A stretch of 64,000 bases of DNA, from NCBI GenBank assembly GCA_900468625.1, contig UBUL01000026.1, positions 62,001 through 126,000 of the forward strand, read 5' to 3'. Numbering within the stretch: position 1 is the first letter of the stretch; every line of letters begins with the position of its first letter. The stretch comes from Hyphomicrobiales bacterium. GTDB lineage: Bacteria > Pseudomonadota > Alphaproteobacteria > Rhizobiales > Rhizobiaceae. The position numbers were made by a program, and so were the translations under genes. Of the stretch, positions 1 to 8,936 are shown in pieces. The notes under the pieces are model-generated. The model made no database searches. It worked only from the letters and a program-made list of their open reading frames with translations, and was not told the origin of the DNA.

Positions 1-151
1 ATCTTTCAAGCGTATGCGCAATAACCGCTCTGCCGCCGATCGGGCGATATTGCTTGGGGCCTTCTTCGGGAGAACCTGCCCGTTCGCCGCGTCCGGCGGC
101 AACGATCACGATTCCCACCGGCAGCGGTTGCTTTGAATGCATTTGCGTCAT
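1..151 (-). CDS. ispDF: IspDF bifunctional isoprenoid enzyme, N-terminal part only
   Basis: Only about the first 50 codons are inside the window; the gene runs off the left edge. The translation from the ATG at 151 begins MTQMHSKQPLPVG and contains the nucleotide-binding motif VAAGRGERAG followed by PKQY, typical of the 4-diphosphocytidyl-2C-methyl-D-erythritol synthase (IspD) domain. In rhizobia IspD is fused to IspF and the gene is divergent from dusB(nifR3), as here; the fusion itself cannot be seen. The product acts in the cytoplasmic MEP pathway to isoprenoids. A second ATG lies three codons downstream at 142, so the exact start is open. The role rests on the motif and the neighbourhood. 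Confidence 0.85.
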   Translation of the reverse strand, partial: MTQMHSKQPLPVGIVIVAAGRGERAGSPEEGPKQYRPIGGRAVIAHTLER

Positions 152-330
152 AAACCCCCGAAAGATGAAAGGCCCGGTCTCCGGCATGGCTTTGAAAGCG
201 CAAGGCTTCCTTTGAACAAGCACATGCTAAATGGATCGGCAAAACGGGATCCTGCTTCAGCAGGGTCTATCGCCTCAATTAGGAACTTTCCAGCATTTGC
301 CTAAAAAATATCGGAGCTCTCCGAAACCTC

Positions 331-359
331 TTGGCAAACTTTCAAAGCGTGTCTAAAAA
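331..359 (+). promoter_or_regulatory. Candidate sigma-70 promoter for the dusB-ntrBC operon
   Basis: TTGGCA at 331-336 and TAAAAA at 354-359 are separated by 17 bp. The predicted transcript start (about 366) is only a few bases before the annotated dusB ATG at 372, so either the mRNA is almost leaderless, the true dusB start is further downstream, or this is not the promoter. Confidence 0.4.
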
Positions 360-371
360 TAGTGCAGATGT

Positions 372-1400
372 ATGGTGTGCCCGAAAGATAATCATTTGCT
401 TTCTTCAAAGCTCGCAGCTCCATTTTCCATCGGTTCCGTGTCTGTCCGAAATCGCGTGATCTTGGCACCGATGTCGGGCGTGACCGATCTGCCTTTCCGG
501 CAGCTTGCCTTGCGCTATGGCGCTGGTCTGGTCGTGACGGAAATGGTCGCCAGTCGTGAACTCGTGCAGGACACGGCCGAATCCTGGGCGCGTCTGAAGA
601 GCGCCGGTTTGAAGCCGCATATGGTTCAGCTTGCCGGCCGCGAAGCGCATTGGATGGCCGAGGCGGCCAAGATCGCTGCCGACAACGGCGCCGATATAAT
701 CGATATCAATATGGGATGCCCGGCCAAGAAGGTGATCGGCGGTTATTCCGGCTCGGCGCTGATGCGCGACCCGGATCATGCGCTGACATTGATCGAGGCG
801 ACGGTCGGTGCCGTGAACATCCCTGTCACGCTCAAGATGCGGCTCGGCTGGGACGAAAATTCCATCAACGCGCCCGATATCGCGCGCCGGGCCGAAGAAG
901 CCGGCATCCAGCTCGTCACCATCCACGGCCGGACGCGTATGCAATTTTACGAGGGCAGGGCGGATTGGAATGCGATCCGCGCGGTGCGCGATGCCGTTTC
1001 CATCCCGCTTGTCGCCAATGGCGATGTCGAAACGATGCAAGACGCGCAGGAAATCCTGCGGCGCTCCGGTGCCGACGCAGTCATGATCGGCCGGGGCTGC
1101 CAGGGCCGTCCGTGGCATGCTGGCGTGCTGGCCGGCCATCGCGAGCCAAAGCGTCAGGAGATGGTCGAGATTGCTCTCGAACACTACCGGATGATGTTGG
1201 AATTCTACGGTGAAGCGGTCGGCATTCGTCACGCCCGCAAGCATCTGGCCTGGTATCTCGATCGCTATGCAGGAGCGACGACGGGTGCCGAGAAGGCGAA
1301 AATCATGACCTCGAAAGACAGCGGCGAGGTGGCCGCATCCTTCCATGCCGCGCTGCAGGCAGGCGCCGATCTTGCTCAATGCGTCCAGGAGGCTGCATGA
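372..1400 (+). CDS. dusB: tRNA-dihydrouridine synthase DusB (NifR3)
   Basis: FMN-dependent enzyme that reduces uridine to dihydrouridine in the tRNA D-arm. The 342-residue product has the family opening VILAPMSGVTDLPFR, the motif NMGCPAKKV with the catalytic cysteine at about residue 116, and the FMN phosphate region VMIGRGCQGRPW near residue 240. It is the first gene of the dusB-ntrB-ntrC unit: its TGA overlaps the ntrB ATG as ATGA at 1397. No clear ribosome binding site precedes the ATG at 372, and the first 12 or so residues match nothing I know, so translation may start slightly downstream. The old name nifR3 comes from its linkage to ntrBC; it is not itself a nitrogen regulator. Confidence 0.96.
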   Translation: MVCPKDNHLLSSKLAAPFSIGSVSVRNRVILAPMSGVTDLPFRQLALRYGAGLVVTEMVASRELVQDTAESWARLKSAGLKPHMVQLAGREAHWMAEAAKIAADNGADIIDINMGCPAKKVIGGYSGSALMRDPDHALTLIEATVGAVNIPVTLKMRLGWDENSINAPDIARRAEEAGIQLVTIHGRTRMQFYEGRADWNAIRAVRDAVSIPLVANGDVETMQDAQEILRRSGADAVMIGRGCQGRPWHAGVLAGHREPKRQEMVEIALEHYRMMLEFYGEAVGIRHARKHLAWYLDRYAGATTGAEKAKIMTSKDSGEVAASFHAALQAGADLAQCVQEAA

Positions 1401-2560
1401 CTTCGAAATCCAGCTCCGGAGCCGGGGACAACATGGCCAATTCCAACTCTGTCGCCATGGCCGTTCTCAACGCCATCCAGAACCCCGTGGTCATGGTCGA
1501 CGAGGCGGGCTTGATCGCCTTTGCCAACTGGGAGGCGGAAGCCTTCTTCGGAGCGAGCGCCGCGCATCTGTCGCGCTACAAGATTTCGACCTTTATCCCC
1601 TTCGGCAGCCCGCTCTTGGCTCTGATCGACCAGGTGCGCGAGCGCCGTGCGCCGGTTAACGAATACCGCGTCGATCTGAGTTCTCCGCGCCTGGGGCAAG
1701 ACAAGCTCGTGGATATCTACGTCGCGCCGGTTTCAAGCGATCCCGGCTCGGTGGTGGTGGTGTTCCAGGAGCGCTCGATGGCGGACAAGATCGATCGGCA
1801 GCTGACGCATCGCGCCGCGGCTCGCTCGGTCACCGGCCTTGCCTCGATGCTGGCACACGAAATCAAGAATCCGCTCTCGGGCATCCGAGGGGCCGCGCAG
1901 CTGCTCGAACAATCGGTTGAAGATGACGATCGTGCCCTGACACGTCTCATCTGCGACGAAACCGACCGTATCGTTTCGCTAGTCGACCGTATGGAGGTTT
2001 TCTCCGACGAGCGGCCTGTCGATCGCGTTCCCGTCAACATCCATTCCGTGCTCGACCATGTGAAGGCCGTTGCCAAGGCCGGCTTTGCCCGCAACATTAA
2101 GCTTTCCGAGAACTACGACCCGTCATTGCCGGCGGTTTTCGCAAACCGGGACCAGCTCGTGCAGGTCTTCCTCAATCTGGTGAAGAACGCTGCCGAAGCG
2201 GTCGGTGACCGGCCGGATGGCGAGATCATGCTGACGACGGCCTATCGTCCCGGCATCAGGCTTTCCGTCGCCGGCACGCGCGAAAAGATCTCCTTGCCGC
2301 TGGAATTCTGTGTCATCGACAATGGCCCCGGCGTGCCGGCCGATCTCGTGCCTCATCTCTTCGATCCGTTCATCACCACCAAGACGAACGGAACCGGCCT
2401 CGGCCTTGCGCTGGTCGCCAAGATCATCGGCGATCATGGCGGCATCGTCGAATGCGACAGTCAGAACCATCGCACTACATTCCGTGTTTTGATGCCCGCC
2501 TCCAAAGGCATTACCTCAGAAGATGCCCCACTTCCGAACTCTACAGGGACTACTCGATGA
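1397..2560 (+). CDS. ntrB: Nitrogen regulation sensor histidine kinase/phosphatase NtrB
   Basis: Cytoplasmic bifunctional kinase that phosphorylates or dephosphorylates NtrC according to nitrogen status relayed by PII (GlnB, encoded near 56.5 kb). The 387-residue product has an N-terminal PAS domain (ALNAIQNPVVMVDEAG), the H-box LAHEIKNPLSG with His154, then N, G1 and G2 ATPase boxes (LVKNAAEAV, DNGPGVP, GTGLGLALV). No membrane segment is visible. I chose the ATG at 1397, which overlaps the dusB stop as ATGA, over an in-frame ATG at 1379 inside dusB. The 3' end overlaps the ntrC start at 2557 in the same way, which suggests translational coupling of the three genes. Confidence 0.97.
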   Translation: MTSKSSSGAGDNMANSNSVAMAVLNAIQNPVVMVDEAGLIAFANWEAEAFFGASAAHLSRYKISTFIPFGSPLLALIDQVRERRAPVNEYRVDLSSPRLGQDKLVDIYVAPVSSDPGSVVVVFQERSMADKIDRQLTHRAAARSVTGLASMLAHEIKNPLSGIRGAAQLLEQSVEDDDRALTRLICDETDRIVSLVDRMEVFSDERPVDRVPVNIHSVLDHVKAVAKAGFARNIKLSENYDPSLPAVFANRDQLVQVFLNLVKNAAEAVGDRPDGEIMLTTAYRPGIRLSVAGTREKISLPLEFCVIDNGPGVPADLVPHLFDPFITTKTNGTGLGLALVAKIIGDHGGIVECDSQNHRTTFRVLMPASKGITSEDAPLPNSTGTTR

Positions 2561-4008
2561 CAGCCACGATCCTTGTCGCCGATGACGATGCAGCCATCCG
2601 CACCGTGCTCAACCAGGCTTTGAGCCGCGCAGGTTACGATGTACGCATCACGTCGAACGCCGCCACGCTCTGGCGCTGGGTCTCCGCCGGTGAAGGCGAC
2701 CTTGTCGTAACCGACGTCGTCATGCCCGACGAAAACGCATTCGACCTGCTGCCCCGTATCAAGAAGGCGAGGCCGGATCTGCCTGTTCTGGTCATGAGCG
2801 CGCAGAACACCTTCATGACGGCCATCAAGGCATCGGAAAAGGGCGCTTACGACTATCTGCCGAAGCCCTTCGACCTGACCGAACTGATTGCAATCGTCGG
2901 CCGGGCGCTGTCCGAGCCGAAACGCAAGCCGGCAAAGATCGATGACGACATGCAGGACGGCATGCCGCTCGTCGGCCGTTCCGCCGCCATGCAGGAAATC
3001 TACCGCGTGCTCGCGCGCCTGATGCAGACCGATCTGACGCTGATGATCACCGGCGAATCCGGCACCGGCAAGGAGCTGGTTGCGCGCGCCCTGCACGATT
3101 ACGGCAAGCGCCGCAATGGTCCGTTCGTGGCGATCAACATGGCCGCGATCCCGCGCGACCTGATCGAATCCGAACTGTTCGGCCATGAAAAAGGCGCCTT
3201 CACGGGCGCGCAGACCCGCTCGACGGGCCGGTTCGAGCAGGCCGAGGGTGGCACGCTGTTCCTCGACGAAATCGGCGATATGCCGATGGATGCGCAGACG
3301 CGTTTGCTGCGCGTATTGCAACAGGGCGAATATACGACCGTCGGCGGCCGCACGCCGATCCGCACCGATGTCCGGATCGTTGCCGCTACCAACAAGGATC
3401 TGAAGCAGGCCATCAATCAAGGCCTGTTCCGCGAGGACCTGTATTATCGCCTCAACGTCGTGCCGCTGCGCCTGCCGCCGCTGCGCGACCGAGCCGAAGA
3501 CATTCCGGATCTGGTGCGTCATTTCATCCAGCAGGCCGAGAAGGAAGGGCTTGGTTCAAAGCGTTTCGATCAGGAAGCGCTCGAACTCATGAAGGCCTAT
3601 CCCTGGCCTGGCAACGTCCGCGAACTGGAAAATCTTATCCGCCGGCTGATGGCGCTTTATCCGCAGGATGTCATCACCAAGGAGATCATTGATGCGGAAC
3701 TGCGCGCCGACGTACCCGACAGCCCGATCGAAAAAGGGCCGGTCCGCACCGGCTCCATGACCATTGCGCAGGCGGTGGAAGAGAATATGCGGACCTATTT
3801 CGCCGGATTCGGCGACAATCTCCCGCCGCCCGGGCTTTACGACCGCGTATTGACGGAAATGGAATATCCGCTGATTCTCGCTGCATTGACCGCCACCCGC
3901 GGCAATCAGATCAAGGCGGCCGATCTTCTGGGCCTCAACCGCAATACGCTGCGCAAAAAGATCAGAGAACTGGGAGTTTCAGTTTACAGAAGCTCCCGCA
4001 CGGCTTGA
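2557..4008 (+). CDS. ntrC: Nitrogen regulation response regulator NtrC, sigma-54 activator
   Basis: Activates sigma-54 promoters of nitrogen-assimilation genes when phosphorylated by NtrB. The 483-residue protein shows the classic three-domain order: receiver (residues 1-120, phospho-acceptor Asp53 in VTDVVMP), AAA+ domain with Walker A GESGTGKE, the sigma-54 contact loop GAFTGA and a Walker B region GTLFLDEIGD, and a C-terminal Fis-type helix-turn-helix (IKAADLLGLNRNTLRKKI). The start at 2557 gives the conserved beginning MTATILVADDD and overlaps the ntrB stop; a longer frame from 2452 would add an unrelated extension. A likely target in the window is the glnB-glnA promoter near 56.7 kb. A palindrome, CAACGCATT CC AATGCGTTG, begins directly after the stop codon. 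Confidence 0.97.
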   Translation: MTATILVADDDAAIRTVLNQALSRAGYDVRITSNAATLWRWVSAGEGDLVVTDVVMPDENAFDLLPRIKKARPDLPVLVMSAQNTFMTAIKASEKGAYDYLPKPFDLTELIAIVGRALSEPKRKPAKIDDDMQDGMPLVGRSAAMQEIYRVLARLMQTDLTLMITGESGTGKELVARALHDYGKRRNGPFVAINMAAIPRDLIESELFGHEKGAFTGAQTRSTGRFEQAEGGTLFLDEIGDMPMDAQTRLLRVLQQGEYTTVGGRTPIRTDVRIVAATNKDLKQAINQGLFREDLYYRLNVVPLRLPPLRDRAEDIPDLVRHFIQQAEKEGLGSKRFDQEALELMKAYPWPGNVRELENLIRRLMALYPQDVITKEIIDAELRADVPDSPIEKGPVRTGSMTIAQAVEENMRTYFAGFGDNLPPPGLYDRVLTEMEYPLILAALTATRGNQIKAADLLGLNRNTLRKKIRELGVSVYRSSRTA

Positions 4009-4050
4009 CAACGCATTCCAATGCGTTGCATTTTCGCCACAATGCGTTGC
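4009..4050. repeat. Inverted and direct repeats of AATGCGTTG between ntrC and ntrY
   Basis: CAACGCATT (4009-4017) and AATGCGTTG (4020-4028) form a perfect 9-bp inverted repeat with a 2-bp spacer, starting one base after the ntrC stop. A further copy, AATGCGTTGC, lies at 4041-4050, exactly 21 bp after the start of the copy at 4020, which is two helical turns. There is no run of T after the palindrome, so it does not look like a simple terminator. It could be an operator for the ntrYX promoter. Confidence 0.7.
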
Positions 4051-4286
4051 TTAAAGGTCACGCAGTTGATTCGTCGTTTTTGCAGTGGCGATTCGTCCGG
4101 CATGCTCTCCTGACAGTGGGAGTTCGTCTGATTTTTCAGTTATTTGCAACGATGACTTGAAGTAAGGGTTTCGCTCCTGTGCGAAACCGAACGACAGTTC
4201 GGGCCTCTGCCTGTCGCTCGCATGAAGGCCTTATGTGGCTGTGCGATTTGACCGGGGCGCCGATCGTCGCTCGGGCGTGGAGATTG

Positions 4287-6566
4287 ATGGGAATGATACA
4301 GGATGCAGTGTCGCCGGCGGCGAGCGACGAGGCGGTTGTCAAAGTGACGGACCGCCGTGCTTCCTTTGCTTTGCCTGGCCTTGTTCTGGCCGGCGGCGCG
4401 CTTCTCTGCGCCATCGCAACCCTGCTTATGTTGCTTGGGCTCACGCCGATCGCCCCGACTTCTTCAGTCGTCTTCACCTCGGTCGTGATCAACGGTCTGT
4501 TCGTGCTGGGGCTGATCGCGCTGATCGCTCGCGAGGTCGCGCGGCTGATGAAGGCGCGCAGCCGCGGTCGCGCAGCCGCCCGCCTGCATATCCGCATCGT
4601 CGTTCTTTTCTCGATCGTCGCAATCACGCCGGCCATTCTTGTCGCCATCGTTGCCAGTCTGACGCTGAATGTCGGGCTCGATCGGTGGTTCGGCGTGCGC
4701 ACGCAGCAGATCATCAGCTCGTCGCAGAACGTTGCGCAAGCTTATCTGATGGAGAACGCGAGCTATCTGCAGGGCCAGACCGTGTCGATGGCGAACGATC
4801 TGGAGCGCAATCGCTCGCTCTTCAATCTCGATCGCACCGGCTTTGCCGATTTGATGACCCGCCAGGCGCGGGGCCGAGGCCTGCTCGGCGCCTTCCTGGT
4901 CCGTCGCGACGGCACCGCCATTGTCCAGGCCGACATCAAGACCGAGCGGCCGCTACCCGCCATTCCGAAGGATGCGCTGGATTCCTCGGCCAATGGTCAG
5001 CCGACGCTTATTCCACCGGGTGTCACCAATCTCGTCGGCGCGGTCATCAAGCTCGATGAAATCCCCGGTTCGTTCCTCTACACGGTGCGCGCCGTCGATC
5101 CGCGCGTCATGACCGCCATGCGCATGGTCGAAGACAACACGGCCGAGTACAAGGCAATGGAGGCGGGACGCATGTCGCTCCAGATCGCCTTTGCCGTTCT
5201 CTACATCGGCTTTGCGCTCATCGTGCTGCTGGCTGCGATCTGGACCGCCATTGCGATCGCCGACCGTATCGTGCGGCCGATCCGCCTTCTCATCAGCGCT
5301 GCGGACAATGTTGCCTCGGGCAATATGAACGTGCTGGTGCCCGTGCGCTCGGCAGACGGTGATGTCGGCAGCCTTTCGCGCACCTTCAACAAGATGATCT
5401 CGGAAATTCGTACTCAACGCGATGAAATCCTGGAGGCGAAGGACGAGGTCGATGATCGCCGCCGCTTTATCGAGGCTGTGCTGTCGGGCGTGACGGCGGC
5501 CGTGATCGGCGTCGAACATGATCGGCGCATCACCATCGTCAATACTTCGGCCGAAGATCTGCTGACGCTCAAGAGTGACGAACTCATCGGCAAGAACCTG
5601 TCGGACATTTCGCCCGAGGTCGATCAGGTTGTCACCGAGGCGACGACACGCCATCGCAGCGATTTCCGCAAGCAGATCAGTCTCGTCCGCGGCGGAACCG
5701 TGCGCACGCTCAGCGTTCAGGTGACGCGCGAGGAATCGCGCGATGCCAATGAATCCTATGTGATTACGCTCGACGATATTACCGATCTCGTCATCGCGCA
5801 GCGTTCGACCGCGTGGGCCGACGTTGCGCGCCGCATCGCGCATGAAATCAAGAACCCGCTGACACCCATTCAGCTGTCGGCCGAACGTATCCGCCGCCGT
5901 TTCGGCAAGAACATCGCCGATGCCGACCGTGCGGTCTTCGACCAGTGCACGGATACGATCATCCGCCAGGTGGGCGATATCGGCCGCATGGTCGATGAGT
6001 TCTCCTCCTTTGCACGCATGCCGAAACCGACCATGGAGCCGAGCGATCTGCGCGATATTCTGCGCGACGCGGTGTTCCTGCGCGAAATGGGCAACAACCA
6101 CGTCAAATTCGAGCGCGAGCTGGGAGACGAACGGCTGGAGGGCATGTTCGATACCCGCATGCTCGGCCAAGCCTTCGGCAATCTCATCAAGAATGCCGTG
6201 GAGGCGATAGAAGGTGTGCCGAACGACCAGGCCCGCGAACAGCCGAAGATCCTGGTGCGCTCGTCGCTCGATCCTGACCGCGACCGCTTCACCGTCGATG
6301 TCATCGACAACGGCCGCGGCCTGCCGGTCGAGAACCGGCACAGCATTCTCGAACCCTATATGACAATGCGCGAGAAGGGTACGGGCCTTGGGCTCGCCAT
6401 CGTCAAGAAGATCATTGAAGACCATGGCGGGCAGCTCGAACTCCACGACGCTCCCGCAGAATTCGACCAGGGCAGGGGGGCCATGATCCGCGTGCATTTG
6501 CCGCGCCGTGAGCAAGCCGCCGTCGCCCAGCCAGCAAGTGACAAGGAAAGCGTCTATGGCATCTGA
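4287..6566 (+). CDS. ntrY: Membrane sensor histidine kinase NtrY
   Basis: Partner kinase of NtrX, linked in alphaproteobacteria to nitrogen metabolism and redox or envelope signals. From the ATG at 4287 (GTGGAG just upstream) the product is 759 residues. It has three hydrophobic segments near the N terminus, an extracytoplasmic region, a fourth membrane segment (VLYIGFALIVLLAAIW), a HAMP domain beginning IADRIVRPIRLL, a PAS domain, the H-box RIAHEIKNPLTP with His519, and ATPase boxes LIKNAVEAIEG, DNGRGLP and GTGLGLAIV. The open frame reaches back to a GTG at 4179, and an ATG at 4293 is also possible, so the start is uncertain. The 3' end overlaps ntrX by 11 bases, indicating one operon. Confidence 0.94.
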   Translation: MGMIQDAVSPAASDEAVVKVTDRRASFALPGLVLAGGALLCAIATLLMLLGLTPIAPTSSVVFTSVVINGLFVLGLIALIAREVARLMKARSRGRAAARLHIRIVVLFSIVAITPAILVAIVASLTLNVGLDRWFGVRTQQIISSSQNVAQAYLMENASYLQGQTVSMANDLERNRSLFNLDRTGFADLMTRQARGRGLLGAFLVRRDGTAIVQADIKTERPLPAIPKDALDSSANGQPTLIPPGVTNLVGAVIKLDEIPGSFLYTVRAVDPRVMTAMRMVEDNTAEYKAMEAGRMSLQIAFAVLYIGFALIVLLAAIWTAIAIADRIVRPIRLLISAADNVASGNMNVLVPVRSADGDVGSLSRTFNKMISEIRTQRDEILEAKDEVDDRRRFIEAVLSGVTAAVIGVEHDRRITIVNTSAEDLLTLKSDELIGKNLSDISPEVDQVVTEATTRHRSDFRKQISLVRGGTVRTLSVQVTREESRDANESYVITLDDITDLVIAQRSTAWADVARRIAHEIKNPLTPIQLSAERIRRRFGKNIADADRAVFDQCTDTIIRQVGDIGRMVDEFSSFARMPKPTMEPSDLRDILRDAVFLREMGNNHVKFERELGDERLEGMFDTRMLGQAFGNLIKNAVEAIEGVPNDQAREQPKILVRSSLDPDRDRFTVDVIDNGRGLPVENRHSILEPYMTMREKGTGLGLAIVKKIIEDHGGQLELHDAPAEFDQGRGAMIRVHLPRREQAAVAQPASDKESVYGI

Positions 6567-7920
6567 TATTCTCGTGGTGGACGACGAGGAAGACATTCGC
6601 GAAATCGTTTCGGGAATTCTTTCGGATGAGGGACATGAAACCCGCACGGCACATGATAGCGACAGTGCGCTGGCCGCTATTTCCGACCGGGCGCCGCGGC
6701 TGATCTTCCTCGATATCTGGATGCAGGGCAGCAAGCTGGACGGCCTTGCGCTGCTCGACGAAATCAAGGCGCGTCATCCCGAGTTGCCCGTGGTCATGAT
6801 TTCGGGTCATGGCAATATCGAAACGGCCGTCTCCGCCATCAAGCGCGGCGCTTTCGATTTCATCGAAAAGCCGTTCAAGGCCGACCGCCTCATCCTGATC
6901 GCGGAGCGCGCGCTGGAGAACTCCAAGCTGAAGCGCGAGGTCTCCGAACTGAAGCGCCGCACCGGCGACGCGGTGGAGCTGATCGGTACGTCGGTCGCCG
7001 TTTCGCAGCTTCGCCAGACGATCGACAAGGTTTCCCCGACCAACAGCCGCGTCATGATCTTCGGCCCCTCCGGCTCCGGCAAGGAGCTCGTGGCTCGCAT
7101 GATCCACAAGAAGTCGAGCCGGGCGAACGGTCCTTTCGTGGCGCTGAATGCCGCGACGATCACGCCCGAGCGCATGGAAATCGCTCTGTTCGGCACCGAA
7201 GGTTCGCCGGGGCAGGCGCGCAAGATCGGTGCTCTGGAGGAGGCCCATCGCGGCATTCTCTATCTCGACGAGGTTGGTGAAATGCCGCGCGAGACGCAGA
7301 ACAAGATTTTGCGCGTTCTCGTCGATCAGCAATTCGAGCGCGTCGGCGGGTCGAAGCGCGTCAAAGTGGACGTGCGCATCATCTCGTCCACGGCCTATAA
7401 TCTCGAGAGCCGCATTGCCGAGAGCCTGTTCCGGGAAGATCTCTATCATCGCTTGGCTGTCGTGCCCGTTCGCGTGCCCGCTCTTGCCGAGCGCCGGGAA
7501 GACATTCCCTTCCTGGTCGATCAGCTCATGCGCCAGATTTCCGAGCAGGCCGGCATCCGTTCGCGCCGGATCGGTGACGACGCCATGGCCGTGCTGCAAG
7601 CGCATGACTGGCCTGGCAACATCCGCCAGCTGCGCAACAATATCGAGCGTCTGATGATTCTCGCCCGCTCGGACGGAGCAGATACGCCGATCACGGCCGA
7701 AATGCTGCCGACAGACCTCGGCGACATGCTGCCGAAGGTCTCCGCCAAGAACGACTATCACATCATGACGCTGCCGCTGCGCGAAGCGCGTGAAATGTTC
7801 GAGCGCGACTATCTCATCGCCCAGATCAATCGTTTCGGCGGCAACATCTCGCGCACGGCGGAATTTGTCGGCATGGAGCGTTCCGCGTTGCATCGCAAGC
7901 TGAAGTCGTTGGGCGTCTGA
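6556..7920 (+). CDS. ntrX: Response regulator NtrX, NtrC-like but lacking GAFTGA
   Basis: Response regulator paired with NtrY. The 454-residue protein has a receiver domain with Asp53 (IFLDIW), an AAA+ domain with Walker A GPSGSGKE and Walker B region LYLDEVGE, and a C-terminal Fis-type helix-turn-helix (ISRTAEFVGMERSALHRKL). Where NtrC has GAFTGA after FGHEK, this protein reads FGTEGSPGQARKIGAL, so the sigma-54 contact loop is missing. It probably works by DNA binding without activating sigma-54; this is an inference from the sequence. The ATG at 6556, beginning MASDILVVDDEE, lies within the ntrY 3' end and fits the family start better than the in-frame ATG at 6508. Confidence 0.96.
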   Translation: MASDILVVDDEEDIREIVSGILSDEGHETRTAHDSDSALAAISDRAPRLIFLDIWMQGSKLDGLALLDEIKARHPELPVVMISGHGNIETAVSAIKRGAFDFIEKPFKADRLILIAERALENSKLKREVSELKRRTGDAVELIGTSVAVSQLRQTIDKVSPTNSRVMIFGPSGSGKELVARMIHKKSSRANGPFVALNAATITPERMEIALFGTEGSPGQARKIGALEEAHRGILYLDEVGEMPRETQNKILRVLVDQQFERVGGSKRVKVDVRIISSTAYNLESRIAESLFREDLYHRLAVVPVRVPALAERREDIPFLVDQLMRQISEQAGIRSRRIGDDAMAVLQAHDWPGNIRQLRNNIERLMILARSDGADTPITAEMLPTDLGDMLPKVSAKNDYHIMTLPLREAREMFERDYLIAQINRFGGNISRTAEFVGMERSALHRKLKSLGV

Positions 7921-7965
7921 GCCGCGCCCAGCATTAATAATACAGTATTCGGATCAGGGGCTTCC

Positions 7966-8829
7966 ATGCCGAGAATTGCTTATGTCAACGGCCGTTATGT
8001 CAAGCACAGCGATGCCATGGTGCATATCGAGGATCGCGGCTATCAGTTCGCCGACGGCGTCTATGAGGTGTGCGAGGTTCGTAATGGCGTGATCGTCGAC
8101 ATGACGCGCCACCTCGATCGCCTCAACCGTTCGCTGGGCGAGCTGCGCATCGCTTGGCCGATGACGCGTCAAGCGCTGATCCTGGTGATTCGCGAGACGT
8201 TGCGCCGCAATCACGTCCGTAACGGCCTGTTCTACCTGCAGGTGACGCGTGGCGTTGCCCGTCGCGATCACGTCTTTCCGCCGGCCGGCACGCCGTCCTC
8301 GATCGTCGTAACCGCCAAGAGCACGGATCAGTCCGCGATTGCCAAGAAGAACGCCAATGGCATCAAGGCGATCACCGTCCGCGACAACCGCTGGGACCGC
8401 GTGGATATCAAGTCGGTCGGCCTGCTTCCGAACGCCATGGCCCGCCAGCAGGCCAAGGAGGCCGGCGCACAGGAGGCGATCTATATCGACCATAACGGCA
8501 TGGTGAAGGAAGGGGCGGCCACCAACGTCTGGATCGTGGATCACGACGGAAATCTCGTCACCCGCCCCGCCGAACACGGCATCCTGCGCGGCATTACGCG
8601 CACGACACTGCTGGACGTAGCGGCGAAGCTTGACGTGGCGATCGTCGAGCGATTCTTCTCGGTCGAAGAGATGATGAAAGCCCGCGAAGTCTTCATCACA
8701 GCGGCGACAAGTATATGTTTTCCGGTCGTTTCTATCGATGGCGAGACCATTGCCAACGGTCATCCGGGCAGCATGTCACAGAAAATCCGTGAAGCCTTTT
8801 TCGACGTTGCGGAAAAGACTGCGATTTGA
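7966..8829 (+). CDS. dat: PLP-dependent class IV aminotransferase, D-amino acid aminotransferase type
   Basis: Fold-type IV PLP aminotransferase of 287 residues, probably interconverting D-amino acids and 2-oxo acids (for example D-alanine and 2-oxoglutarate to pyruvate and D-glutamate). The opening FADGVYEVCEV and the motif VDIKSVGLLPN match D-amino acid aminotransferases, with the PLP lysine at about residue 149; EAGAQEAIY and the cofactor phosphate region GILRGITRTTLL follow. Branched-chain aminotransferases and aminodeoxychorismate lyase share the fold, but the IKSVGLLPN context favours Dat. It sits between ntrX and hfq, as in other rhizobia. The start at 7966 is preceded by CAGGGG. Confidence 0.88.
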   Translation: MPRIAYVNGRYVKHSDAMVHIEDRGYQFADGVYEVCEVRNGVIVDMTRHLDRLNRSLGELRIAWPMTRQALILVIRETLRRNHVRNGLFYLQVTRGVARRDHVFPPAGTPSSIVVTAKSTDQSAIAKKNANGIKAITVRDNRWDRVDIKSVGLLPNAMARQQAKEAGAQEAIYIDHNGMVKEGAATNVWIVDHDGNLVTRPAEHGILRGITRTTLLDVAAKLDVAIVERFFSVEEMMKAREVFITAATSICFPVVSIDGETIANGHPGSMSQKIREAFFDVAEKTAI

Positions 8830-8936
8830 TACCAACATTCGCTGGGTGGAGAGAATGAGGGTATCTCCGGTCCGGGACCTCTGTATATCATGACATTTAA
8901 CCGGCTCAGGTCGGCAAAAAAGAAAGAAGCGGCGCG

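Noticed and set aside
231..371. NtrC binding sites before dusB-ntrBC (autoregulation is known in rhizobia)
   Set aside because: I looked for GCAC-N5/6-GTGC type dyads and found only partial matches such as GTGCAGATGTATGGTGTGC, too weak to annotate.
405..1379. Long open frame on the minus strand opposite dusB
   Set aside because: It mirrors a well-conserved gene, has Arg/His-rich composition typical of antisense frames in GC-rich DNA, and shows no recognisable motif.
4953..6767. 604-codon open frame on the minus strand opposite ntrY and the start of ntrX
   Set aside because: Composition is that of an antisense shadow (rich in Asp, His, Arg, Ala without secondary-structure pattern), and ntrY/ntrX on the other strand are certain.
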